From: Firmicutes bacterium CAG:534
GTDB lineage: Bacteria; Bacillota; Clostridia; Lachnospirales; Lachnospiraceae
DNA length: 20,488 nucleotides
NCBI GenBank assembly: GCA_000436115.1
Contig: FR894523.1
Span: forward strand, 5,845-26,332
Reading direction: 5' to 3'
The notes beneath the pieces are model-generated. The model saw only the letters and a list, made by a program, of their open reading frames with translations, was not told where the DNA came from and did no database searches. Positions 1-7,774 of this stretch are shown piece by piece. Each line of letters starts with the position of its first letter. Positions within the stretch are counted from its first letter, which is position 1. The position numbers and the translations under genes are program-made.

Positions 1-359
1 TGCACCCCGCAAAGGAGTTCCGCATCATACGGGGAAGCCTGGAAGAGCTTCTGCGTCAGGGACAGGAGGATGAAAGAAGATCCGACTATCTGCAGGCTGT
101 GCTTACGGATCGTGGAGAGCTGATCGATCCTATGGGAACCCTGCGCAGCGTTTATCCCAATATGATGCAGATCCTGCGTGCCGGAGAATGGGAACAGGAG
201 CAGAGAGCAGAGCAGAAGGCAGACCGGATGCTTGCAAGAAGAAAGGATCCTGTGGCTTTGTTTGAGGCCTTTTATGAGGAAGTAACAGGGGAAACGCTTT
301 TGGCAGAGGGGAAGAAAGCGGTAACGGACATCATACGGGAATTGGAGGACTGCTTATGA
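1..359 (+). CDS. sbcD: SbcD nuclease subunit, C-terminal end (5' truncated)
   Basis: The reading frame is open from base 3 and stops at 357-359, giving about 118 residues that begin upstream of the window. The sequence ends a metallophosphoesterase of the SbcD/Mre11 type. It has the capping-region pattern typical of Lachnospiraceae SbcD, with segments such as DYLQAVLTDRGELIDPMGTL and RSVYPNMMQIL, followed by a charged tail. The metal-binding motifs lie outside the window and cannot be checked. SbcD supplies the 3'-5' exonuclease and hairpin endonuclease activity of the SbcCD complex, which cleans DNA ends and cleaves palindromic hairpins. Its stop overlaps the sbcC start (ATGA), so the two subunits are translationally coupled. 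The identity rests on this C-terminal sequence together with the downstream sbcC. Confidence 0.9.
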   Translation, partial: HPAKEFRIIRGSLEELLRQGQEDERRSDYLQAVLTDRGELIDPMGTLRSVYPNMMQILRAGEWEQEQRAEQKADRMLARRKDPVALFEAFYEEVTGETLLAEGKKAVTDIIRELEDCL

Positions 360-2983
360 AACCCATCAGGCTGACGATCTGTGGCTGGGGGCCGTATAAG
401 GGAAAACAGGAGATCGATTTTACAGGACTTGAAAAAAGAGGGCTTTTTTTGATCACAGGGCCTACCGGCGCAGGAAAAACTACCATCTTTGATGCCATTA
501 CCTATGCGCTTTATGGCAGCATGAGTGGTGAAATGCGGGAAAAAAACAGTGTGCGCAGTGATTTTGCGGATCCCGAAACGCCGACCTATGTGGAGCTTGT
601 GATGAGCCATGGGGAAAAGCGTTACGAGATCTACCGGAACCCGGAATACCTTCGTCCCAGCAAAAGAGCAAAGGGGCTTACGAAGGAAAGGGAAAAAGCA
701 AGGATCACCTGCGCAGATGGGACTGCGCTTGAGGGAAGCAGCGAGGTCACCCGGTTTGTCCAGGAGCTTTTGCGGCTGGATCTCCGCCAGTTTAAGCAGC
801 TTTCCATGATTGCACAGGGAGAGTTTGCAAGGCTTCTGGTAGCGCCTCCCGGGGAAAAGACCAGGATTTTCCGGGAGCTTTTCGGAACAGAGCTTTATGA
901 GCGCATGGAAGCAAAGCTGAAGGGAAAAGCCCTTGAGCTTTATAAGAAGGTGATGGAATGCCGTCATAAGATGGAGGAGGATATTTCCCTGCTTTCCAGG
1001 GAAGCCTTGTTTGAGGATCAGGAAAAGGAAGAACGCTTTCGGGAGCTGATCTCAGCAGAAGGCTATTATTATGAGGGGATCCTTTCCCTGTTAGGGGAAG
1101 CGGGAGCATTTCTGGAAGGAGAAGTCAGACAGGCAGAAAAGGACTGCCAGAAGGCGGAGGAGGAAATGAGAAGCCTTCTGACAGAGCAGGAGGGAGCAAA
1201 GAACCTTTGCAGCCTTTTGGAAAAGCTGGAAGCCGAAAAGAAAAAAAGAGCGGAGCTTCAGGAAAGAAAGGAAGAAATTGCACTTTGCCAAAAGACCCTT
1301 ACAAGGAAGGAAAAGGCGGCAGAGCTTCTTCCCGAAGAGGAAAAGTGTGAGGCGGCTCTTTTGCTCGCCGCAAACCTGGAAAAGAAAAAGCTGGATACAC
1401 AGGCAGAAATAGAAGCGCTGCGGAAGAAGAAAGAGGAGGAAGCGGAAATTTTTCGTTTTGGGCAGGAGATCGCACAGGCCTATACCCTGTCAGAAAAACT
1501 GACGGAGGAAAAGGAAAGGGAGGCCGTGCTTACCAAAAGGCTGGCAGAAGCGGAAAAGGAGCTGACTGCTTTACAGCAGGCCCTTTTAAGGGCAGAGGAG
1601 GAAGAAGAAAAGACCAAGGGGATTTATGAACAGGCGCAAAAGAAATACCTTCACGGCCTGGCAGGGATCCTGGGAGAGGAGCTTTTGGAAGGACAGCCCT
1701 GTCCGGTCTGCGGTTCCGTGCACCATCCGGTAAAAGCGGTGCGCGAGGAGCAGGTGCCGGATAAGGAGAGCCTGAATAAGCTGAAGGAGGAGTTTGAACA
1801 AAAACAGCAGAAAAAGGTTGCCCTTCACGGAAAGGCGGCAGCCTCCTATGCAGGTGTGAAGGAACAGGAAAAACAGGCAGAAGAAAGCAGATGCAGGGGC
1901 AGAGAGCTTTCTGACCAGCTTTCCGCCTTTTCAGATACGGTCAGGGAGTATGTGGCAGGGCATGACAGAGCCTCCTATGAAAAGAAGCTTCGGGAACAGG
2001 AGGAGAGAAGCGCTGTGCTTGCGGAAAAGCAGCGCAATCTGGAAAAGCAGGAAAAGGAGCTTTTAGAGGCAAGGGAAGCTGCAAAACAAAGGCGGCAGGC
2101 TTTCCTGCTGAAGCAGAAACAGGCAGGCTTTGAAGGAGAACAGGATTACCGTATGGCAAAGCCAAAGGAAGGAGAGCTTTTGCAGCTCAGAGACAAAATT
2201 GCCGGATATGAACAGCTTTGCAGCGCTAATGCGCAGCTCCTTTCGCACCTTGAGGAAGAAACAAAAGGCAGGACCCTTCCGGATCTTCCGGCCATGGAAC
2301 AGGCTCTTTTAAAGGCAGGAGAAAGGAAGAAGCAGCTTTCCGAAAAGCAGCTTGCCCTGCATAGCAGATGGTCCTCCTTAAAGAAAGGGCTTTCCTCCCT
2401 GAAGGAAAAGAATAAAAAGCAGACAGGGCTTATGGAACAGTACAGTCTTTACAAAAGACTGGACGATGCGGCAAACGGAAATAACAAAAAGAGACTGGTA
2501 TTTGAACAGTATGTGCTTGCGGCTTACTTTGAAGAAATTCTCATGGCGGCCAACTTAAGGCTGGAGACCATGAGCGGAGGAAGATACCGCCTGCGGAGAG
2601 TGCAGGAGGTGGGCGACGGAAGGAGCAAGGACAGCCTGGACATGGAGGTAATGGATTATTACACCGGAAAGTACCGCTCTGTAAAAACCCTCTCCGGAGG
2701 AGAAAGCTTTAAGGCATCCCTGGCTCTTGCTCTTGGCATGAGCGACGTGATTCAGGCCGGAAGCGGCGGGATCCGTGTGGAAACGCTGTTTGTGGATGAG
2801 GGCTTTGGAAGCCTTGACGGGGAGTCCTTGGAGCAGGCCTGCGAAACGCTGGAGAGCCTGGTGGAAAAGGACAGATTGATCGGACTGATTTCCCATGTAC
2901 CGGAACTTTCTGAAAAGATCAGCAGCCAGATCAGGATTTACAAAACAAATGCTGGAAGCAGGGCAGAAGTTGTGGTATGCTAA
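356..2983 (+). CDS. sbcC: SbcC ATPase subunit of the SbcCD nuclease
   Basis: This 875-residue SMC/Rad50-type ATPase drives the SbcCD nuclease at DNA ends and hairpins. The Walker A motif GPTGAGKT is at residues 35-42. Long Lys/Glu/Gln-rich coiled-coil arms flank a zinc hook CPVC at about 449-452, where two molecules dimerise through one zinc ion. The C-terminal lobe carries the ABC signature LSGGESF near 779 and Walker B with D-loop (LFVDEGFGSLD) near 810. All catalytic elements are present and no frame break is seen. The protein is shorter than the 1000-1130 residues common for SbcC, which means shorter arms. The ATG overlaps the sbcD stop by four bases. The gene is rich in AAG/GAA codons, as expected for a coiled coil. 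Confidence 0.95.
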   Translation: MKPIRLTICGWGPYKGKQEIDFTGLEKRGLFLITGPTGAGKTTIFDAITYALYGSMSGEMREKNSVRSDFADPETPTYVELVMSHGEKRYEIYRNPEYLRPSKRAKGLTKEREKARITCADGTALEGSSEVTRFVQELLRLDLRQFKQLSMIAQGEFARLLVAPPGEKTRIFRELFGTELYERMEAKLKGKALELYKKVMECRHKMEEDISLLSREALFEDQEKEERFRELISAEGYYYEGILSLLGEAGAFLEGEVRQAEKDCQKAEEEMRSLLTEQEGAKNLCSLLEKLEAEKKKRAELQERKEEIALCQKTLTRKEKAAELLPEEEKCEAALLLAANLEKKKLDTQAEIEALRKKKEEEAEIFRFGQEIAQAYTLSEKLTEEKEREAVLTKRLAEAEKELTALQQALLRAEEEEEKTKGIYEQAQKKYLHGLAGILGEELLEGQPCPVCGSVHHPVKAVREEQVPDKESLNKLKEEFEQKQQKKVALHGKAAASYAGVKEQEKQAEESRCRGRELSDQLSAFSDTVREYVAGHDRASYEKKLREQEERSAVLAEKQRNLEKQEKELLEAREAAKQRRQAFLLKQKQAGFEGEQDYRMAKPKEGELLQLRDKIAGYEQLCSANAQLLSHLEEETKGRTLPDLPAMEQALLKAGERKKQLSEKQLALHSRWSSLKKGLSSLKEKNKKQTGLMEQYSLYKRLDDAANGNNKKRLVFEQYVLAAYFEEILMAANLRLETMSGGRYRLRRVQEVGDGRSKDSLDMEVMDYYTGKYRSVKTLSGGESFKASLALALGMSDVIQAGSGGIRVETLFVDEGFGSLDGESLEQACETLESLVEKDRLIGLISHVPELSEKISSQIRIYKTNAGSRAEVVVC

Positions 2984-3011
2984 AAATACTGGGATTAAGA
3001 AAGGAGATCAT

Positions 3012-4412
3012 ATGCAGAATTATGACGTGATCATCATAGGCGCAGGCCCCGGCGGGATCTTCTGTGCGTATGAGCTGATGGATAAGAAAAAGGATTTAAA
3101 GGTTTTGATGATAGAAAAGGGACGTTCCATTGAAAAGAGGCAATGTCCTAAGAGAGTGACGAAGAAATGCGTTGGCTGTAAGCCTTGCTCTATTACTACG
3201 GGCTTTGCGGGAGCAGGAGCATTTTCCGACGGAAAGCTTTCTCTTTCTCCTGACGTAGGAGGCAATCTGCCGTCCATTCTCGGTTATGAGGCAACAGAAG
3301 ACCTGATCAAGGAATCTGACGGCATTTATCTGAAATTCGGCGCAGACAAGAGTGTTTACGGCGTGGATAAGCAGGCCGAGATCAGAGAGATCCGCAAGAA
3401 GGCCATTATTGCCAACTTAAAGCTGGTAGAGTGCCCGATCCGCCATTTAGGAACGGAAGAAGGGTACAAGATCTACGAAAAGCTGCAACATCATCTGGAA
3501 AAAGAAGGCGTTACCATGCTGTTTAACACCATGGTAGAAGACATTATTGTGGAAGATGGTGTCGCTAAGGGGATCAAAACCGATAAGGGCGAGACCTATT
3601 ATGCGCCGGAGATCGTCTGCGCAGTTGGAAGAGAAGGAGCAGACTGGTTTAAGGACAAATGCCATGAGATCGGAATTGAGACAACACCGGGAACCGTAGA
3701 TATCGGCGTCCGTGTGGAGGTAAGGGACGAGATCATGCAGTTCTTAAATGAAAATCTGTATGAGGCAAAGCTGATCTACCATACCCCTACCTTTGATGAT
3801 AAGGTTCGTACCTTCTGTACCAACCCTTCGGGAGAAGTGGCTACGGAATATTATGAGGGCGGCCTTGCTGTGGTAAACGGCCACGCATATAAGGCAAAGG
3901 ACTACAAGACCAATAACACCAACTTTGCCATTCTGGTAAGCAAGAACTTTACCAAACCCTTTAAGACGCCCATTGAATACGGAAAGCATATTGCACAGCT
4001 TTCCAACATGCTGTGCGGAGGCAAAATTCTGGTGCAGACCTTTGGAGACTTCCGCAGGGGAAGAAGAACCACCGAGGAAAGACTGTACCGGAATAACCTG
4101 ATGCCCACCTTAAAGGATGCGGTGCCCGGAGATCTTTCACTGGTGTTCCCTCACAGGATCATGGTGGATATTGAAGAGATGCTCTTTGCACTGGATAAGA
4201 TCACGCCCGGTATTGCGGGGGATGAGACCCTTCTTTACGGCGTGGAAGTAAAGTTCTATTCCAACAAGGTCATTGTAAACAAGGATTTTGAGACCAGCAT
4301 AAAGGGGCTGCGCGCCATCGGAGACGGAGCCGGGGTGACCAGAGGCCTGCAGCAGGCTTCTGCAAACGGCATCAGCGTGGCAAGGAGTATTTTAAGCAAG
4401 CTGGAGGCGTAA
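3012..4412 (+). CDS. FAD-dependent dehydrogenase, COG2509-type
   Basis: This 466-residue flavoprotein starts with a Rossmann FAD motif: DVIIIGAGPGG at residues 5-15, then an acidic end to strand 2 near E36. It closes with a second FAD-contacting segment, AIGDGAGVTRGLQQASANG. Cys45, Cys53, Cys56 and Cys59 form a C-x7-C-x2-C-x2-C cluster just before GFAGAGAFSDGKL, a pattern I associate with the uncharacterised COG2509 dehydrogenases; it could bind metal or an Fe-S centre. The substrate is unknown. I chose ATG 3012 because AAGGAG lies 6-11 bases upstream and the flavin motif follows at once. The longer frame from 2895 would overlap sbcC by 89 bases with a non-homologous leader. The stop TAA shares its last base with the next ATG. 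Confidence 0.85.
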   Translation: MQNYDVIIIGAGPGGIFCAYELMDKKKDLKVLMIEKGRSIEKRQCPKRVTKKCVGCKPCSITTGFAGAGAFSDGKLSLSPDVGGNLPSILGYEATEDLIKESDGIYLKFGADKSVYGVDKQAEIREIRKKAIIANLKLVECPIRHLGTEEGYKIYEKLQHHLEKEGVTMLFNTMVEDIIVEDGVAKGIKTDKGETYYAPEIVCAVGREGADWFKDKCHEIGIETTPGTVDIGVRVEVRDEIMQFLNENLYEAKLIYHTPTFDDKVRTFCTNPSGEVATEYYEGGLAVVNGHAYKAKDYKTNNTNFAILVSKNFTKPFKTPIEYGKHIAQLSNMLCGGKILVQTFGDFRRGRRTTEERLYRNNLMPTLKDAVPGDLSLVFPHRIMVDIEEMLFALDKITPGIAGDETLLYGVEVKFYSNKVIVNKDFETSIKGLRAIGDGAGVTRGLQQASANGISVARSILSKLEA

Positions 4413-5467
4413 TGAAGAAAAGGAGATTTGCAGCGCTTTTCCTTGTTTTCTGCATGCTGGCACCCGTGCTTGGGGGCTGCGGAGGAAAAGAAACAGATAC
4501 CAAGGTGATCCTTTATACCGGGTTTAAGAAGGATGAGGTTTTCCGGATTGAAACCATGTCCTGTATGCTTCCGGAGGTCATGGTCTACCTGACCAATACC
4601 CAGGATCAGTATGAAAATGCCTTTGGAAGCCAGATCTGGCAGACAAACCTGGGGGATGTGTCTCTGGAGGATAACATTAAGGAAACAGTGCTGGCGCAGC
4701 TTGCCCAGATCAAGACCATGAACCTTCTGGCACAGCGCCACGGCGTACAGCTGGATGAGGAGGAGCTTGCGCTCACTGAGGAAGCGGCAGATACTTATTA
4801 CAGCTCCCTGAATCAGACGGAGCGGGAAGTGATGCAGGTGGACCGGGAAGTGATCGCCCAGCTTTATGCGGAATTTGCGCTTGCCAATAAGGTATACGAG
4901 TACATCATTAAGGACATCAACCCGGAGATCAGCGATGATGAGGCAAGAACCATTACGGTGCAGCATATCCTGATCAGAACCTATGTACAGGATGGCACCG
5001 GCAAAAAGATAGAATTTTCCGATAAGGACAAAAAGGAAGCCTACGAGAGGGCAACGGAGATCCTGGCCCTCGCCAGGGAGGAAGGAGCGGACTTCGAGGA
5101 GCTTGTGCTGAACTATTCCGAGGGGGATAAGGGCAATTACTCCTTCGGAAAGGGAGAAACGGATCCGGCCTTTGAGGAGGCGGCTTTTAACCTGGAAAAA
5201 GGGGAGATCAGTGATATTATTGAGACCAGGTATGGTTATCATATCATCAAATGTATCAATACCTTTAACCGGGAAGAGACAGACGCCAACAAGATCAAGA
5301 TCGTGGAAAAGCGGAAGGAAGAGGTGTTTGGACAGGAGTATGACGCCTTTGTGTCTACCCTCACAAGAACTATTAACCAGTCCCTGTGGGACAGCATTTC
5401 CTTCTCCGTCAATGAAGAGGTGAAAACCTGCGATTTCTTTGATATTTATAACCAGTATTTTAGTTAA
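4412..5467 (+). CDS. Parvulin-type peptidyl-prolyl isomerase lipoprotein (PrsA/SurA-like)
   Basis: This 351-residue exported foldase has a lipoprotein signal: Lys/Arg-rich start, hydrophobic core, and lipobox VLGGC with the lipidated Cys at 23. It should therefore sit on the outer face of the membrane. Residues 40-170 form a helical SurA/PrsA-type N-domain. Residues about 180-290 are a parvulin rotamase domain, recognisable by VQHILI, then GADFEELVLNYSEG, GNYSFGKGETDPAFEEAAF and YGYHIIKC. PrsA-type proteins assist folding of secreted proteins by cis-trans isomerisation at prolines. A GGAGG site at 4403-4407 lies in the end of the upstream gene, and the one-base overlap implies translational coupling to the flavoprotein. 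No functional link between the two is known to me. The C-terminal 60 residues are not assigned. Confidence 0.88.
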   Translation: MKKRRFAALFLVFCMLAPVLGGCGGKETDTKVILYTGFKKDEVFRIETMSCMLPEVMVYLTNTQDQYENAFGSQIWQTNLGDVSLEDNIKETVLAQLAQIKTMNLLAQRHGVQLDEEELALTEEAADTYYSSLNQTEREVMQVDREVIAQLYAEFALANKVYEYIIKDINPEISDDEARTITVQHILIRTYVQDGTGKKIEFSDKDKKEAYERATEILALAREEGADFEELVLNYSEGDKGNYSFGKGETDPAFEEAAFNLEKGEISDIIETRYGYHIIKCINTFNREETDANKIKIVEKRKEEVFGQEYDAFVSTLTRTINQSLWDSISFSVNEEVKTCDFFDIYNQYFS

Positions 5468-5520
5468 TAAAAATTTTAGAATTGAAGAAATGCCGTAGTT
5501 CCGCGGTTTTCAGAGAATTG

Positions 5521-5547
5521 TTAGCACTCATTAAAAATGAGTGCTAA
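5521..5547 (+). promoter_or_regulatory. CIRCE operator (HrcA binding site)
   Basis: The sequence is TTAGCACTC, nine spacer bases, then GAGTGCTAA, a perfect match in both arms to the CIRCE consensus bound by the heat-shock repressor HrcA. The dyad continues into the spacer, giving 12-bp arms around an AAA loop. It is followed by TTTTATCTT, so in RNA it could also form a weak terminator for the upstream genes, which otherwise have none. It ends 7 bases before the predicted htpG -35 box, so it is upstream of that promoter and not at the transcription start as in groE. Confidence 0.95.
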
Positions 5548-5554
5548 TTTTATC

Positions 5555-5583
5555 TTGACTTTTACAAAAAAGGGAACTACACT
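5555..5583 (+). promoter_or_regulatory. Predicted sigma-A promoter of htpG
   Basis: A -35 box TTGACT (5555-5560), a 17-base spacer and a -10 box TACACT (5578-5583) form a good vegetative promoter. Transcription would start near 5590, leaving a leader of about 47 bases. An alternative -10 hexamer TAGAAT at 5477-5482 would place the CIRCE element in its leader, but it has no convincing -35 box. Confidence 0.7.
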
Positions 5584-5591
5584 AGCCTTAT

Positions 5592-5611
5592 AGGCCGGAA
5601 GAAAATGGCCT
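5592..5611 (+). other. Small leader hairpin of htpG mRNA
   Basis: AGGCC (5592-5596) and GGCCT (5607-5611) form a perfect 5-bp stem with a 10-base loop at the expected 5' end of the htpG transcript, 12 bases before the ribosome site. It may stabilise the 5' end. It is short enough to be chance. Confidence 0.3.
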
Positions 5612-5636
5612 GTTGACGAGAAAAGGAGTGATTATT

Positions 5637-7700
5637 GTGGCAGAAAAGCACGGAAGTTTATCAATTAACAGTGAAAACATATTTCCCATTATCAAAAAGT
5701 GGCTCTATTCGGATCATGACATCTTTTTCAGAGAATTGATTTCCAATGGATGTGATGCGATTACAAAATTGAAAAAGCTGGATATGATGGGAGAGTATTC
5801 TCTTCCTGAGGGATATAAGGGCAAGATCGAGGTTTTTGTTAACCCGGAGGAGAAGACCCTGAAGTTTGTAGATAACGGTATCGGCATGACCGCTGATGAG
5901 GTGGAGGAATACATTAACCAGATCGCCTTTTCAGGAGCAACCGATTTTATTTCCAAGTACAAGGACAAGACCAATGAGGATCAGATCATCGGACACTTTG
6001 GTCTGGGCTTTTATTCCGCATTTATGGTAGCGGACGAGGTTCATATCGACACCCTTTCCTGGCAGGAGGGAGCAGCCCCGGTACACTGGGAATGTGACGG
6101 CGGAACAGAATTTGATATGCAGGAAGGCACAAAGGACACGGTAGGAACTACCATTACTTTGTTTTTAAATGAGGACGTCCTGGAATTCTGCAACGAGTAC
6201 AAGGCAAGAGAAGTTATTAAGAAGTATTGTTCCTTTATGCCGGTAGAGATTTATCTTTCCAAGGAAAATACCAAAGAGACTCAGACCATCGATGCAGAGG
6301 AAAAGCTGGACACCGATACGGTTGTGGAGGAGATCAAGCCGGAGAAGGAAGAGGATAAGCTGAAATATAAGATCGTGAAAAGGCCGGAGCTTTTAAACGA
6401 AACCAATCCTCTCTGGATGAAGCATCCCAATGAATGTACAAAGGAGGAGTATCTTGATTTTTACCGCAAGGTATTTCAGGATTACAAGGAGCCTTTGTTC
6501 TGGATCCATCTGAATATGGATTATCCCTTCAATCTTAAGGGAATCCTGTATTTCCCCAAGATCAACATGGAATATGAATCCATTGAGGGTGTGATCAAGC
6601 TTTATAATAACCAGGTATTTATTGCAGACAATATCAAAGAGGTGATCCCGGAGTTTTTAATGCTCCTGAAAGGCGTGATCGACTGCCCGGATCTGCCGCT
6701 TAACGTATCCAGAAGCGCCCTTCAAAATGATGGCTTTGTAAAGAAGATTTCTGATTACATTACCAAGAAGGTTGCAGATAAGCTTTCCGGCATGTGCAAG
6801 ACGGAAAAGGAAGAGTATGATAAATACTGGGATGACATCAGCCCCTTCATTAAGTACGGCTGTCTGAAGGATGACAAGTTCTGCGAGAAGATGACTGATT
6901 ATATTCTGTTTAAGAACCTGGATGGCAAATATCTGACCCTGCCTGAATGTCTGGAGGTAAATAAGACAGATCCCGACGAAGTCTCTGAAGAGGAGAAGAA
7001 GGAAGAGCAGGCTGAGGTAGTGGATGCAGACGGAAATCCGGTTGCAGAGGAAGCAGAGAAGGAAGAGGCTTCCCAGGATGAGAAGAAGGAAAAGGTCATC
7101 TACTATGTAACGGATGAGAAGCAGCAGAGCCAGTACATCAGCATGTTTAAGGCGGCTAAGATGGATGCGGTCATCCTGACCCATAATATCGATCAGCCTT
7201 TTATCTCCCAGCTTGAAGCAAAGAATGAGGGCATTAAATTCCAGAGGATCGATGCGGATCTGACAGACACCTTTAAGTCCAAGACCAGCAAGAAGGCTGA
7301 AAAGGAGCTGGAGGAGGCTGCCGAAAAGATCGGCAAGGTCATGAAGAAAGCCTTAAAGAAGGATAAGATCACCGTTAAGGTAGAAAAATTAAAGAATAAG
7401 AAGATTTCTTCCATGATCACGCTTTCTGAGGAAAGCAGAAGAATGCAGGATATGATGAAGATGTATGCAATGCCTGGCATGGATATGGGAGCTTATGGCA
7501 AGGAAGGCGAAACCCTTGTGCTGAATGCAAACCATCCTCTTGTACAGTATATCCTGGAAAATGAAAAGGGTGAAAATGTGGAAATGATCTGCGAACAGCT
7601 TTATGATCTGGCGCTGTTACAGCATGCGCCCTTAGAGCCGGAAGCCATGAGCAAGTTCGTGGCAAGAAGCAATGATATTATGATGCTGCTGACCCGCTGA
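5637..7700 (+). CDS. htpG: HtpG, Hsp90-family molecular chaperone
   Basis: This 687-residue cytoplasmic ATP-dependent chaperone carries the GHKL ATPase motifs FRELISN (E33, N37), DNGIGMT (D79-T85) and GHFGLGFYSAF (119 onward). The middle domain has the conserved segment LPLNVSRSALQND. The start is GTG 5637, with AGGAG at 5624-5628; the protein then begins AEKHGSLSINSENIFP as in relatives. A TTG at 5613 would place the ribosome site inside the gene. The protein is longer than E. coli HtpG (624). An acidic Glu/Lys-rich insertion at about 445-486, just before VIYYVTD in the middle domain, explains most of the difference; the usual charged linker lies near 220-245. A perfect CIRCE upstream points to HrcA repression, unlike htpG of Bacillus subtilis, which is outside the HrcA regulon. 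Confidence 0.97.
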   Translation: MAEKHGSLSINSENIFPIIKKWLYSDHDIFFRELISNGCDAITKLKKLDMMGEYSLPEGYKGKIEVFVNPEEKTLKFVDNGIGMTADEVEEYINQIAFSGATDFISKYKDKTNEDQIIGHFGLGFYSAFMVADEVHIDTLSWQEGAAPVHWECDGGTEFDMQEGTKDTVGTTITLFLNEDVLEFCNEYKAREVIKKYCSFMPVEIYLSKENTKETQTIDAEEKLDTDTVVEEIKPEKEEDKLKYKIVKRPELLNETNPLWMKHPNECTKEEYLDFYRKVFQDYKEPLFWIHLNMDYPFNLKGILYFPKINMEYESIEGVIKLYNNQVFIADNIKEVIPEFLMLLKGVIDCPDLPLNVSRSALQNDGFVKKISDYITKKVADKLSGMCKTEKEEYDKYWDDISPFIKYGCLKDDKFCEKMTDYILFKNLDGKYLTLPECLEVNKTDPDEVSEEEKKEEQAEVVDADGNPVAEEAEKEEASQDEKKEKVIYYVTDEKQQSQYISMFKAAKMDAVILTHNIDQPFISQLEAKNEGIKFQRIDADLTDTFKSKTSKKAEKELEEAAEKIGKVMKKALKKDKITVKVEKLKNKKISSMITLSEESRRMQDMMKMYAMPGMDMGAYGKEGETLVLNANHPLVQYILENEKGENVEMICEQLYDLALLQHAPLEPEAMSKFVARSNDIMMLLTR

Positions 7701-7718
7701 TCCTGATACGCAAAATGC

Positions 7719-7745
7719 ACAAAGTAAATACCTCTGCATAGGATA
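7719..7745 (+). promoter_or_regulatory. Candidate mother-cell (sigma-K/sigma-E type) promoter
   Basis: CATAGGATA at 7737-7745 fits the CATAnnnTA -10 consensus of sigma-K. AC at 7719-7720 lies 16 bases upstream, at the -35 distance for that factor. Transcription would start near 7752, after the left arm of the htpG terminator. The motif is short, so the match alone is weak; the downstream spore-cortex enzyme makes it plausible. Confidence 0.35.
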
Positions 7746-7774
7746 TGATAAGTATGTGATGCAGAGGTATTTTT
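7726..7774 (+). terminator. Rho-independent terminator of htpG, overlapping the next ribosome site
   Basis: Arms 7726-7739 and 7759-7772 form a perfect 14-bp inverted repeat (core ATACCTCTGCAT / ATGCAGAGGTAT) with a 19-base loop. TTTTT spans 7770-7774. The ATG of the next gene follows at 7775, and AGAGG in the right arm (7763-7767) is its only plausible ribosome site. The U-run is partly inside the stem, so termination may be incomplete. Confidence 0.75.

Noticed and set aside
272..967. Minus-strand open frame of 231 codons
   Set aside because: Antisense to sbcC; low-complexity composition, no ribosome site, no family features.
2895..3011. N-terminal extension of the FAD dehydrogenase
   Set aside because: It overlaps sbcC by 89 bases, has no ribosome site, and the FAD motif begins right after ATG 3012, which has AAGGAG upstream.
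4256..5242. Minus-strand open frame of 328 codons
   Set aside because: It lies opposite the end of the flavoprotein and most of the foldase gene, shows no recognisable motif, and its length reflects codon bias on the other strand.
5613..5636. TTG start for htpG eight codons upstream
   Set aside because: The AGGAG ribosome site would be inside the gene; GTG 5637 is correctly spaced and matches the family N-terminus.
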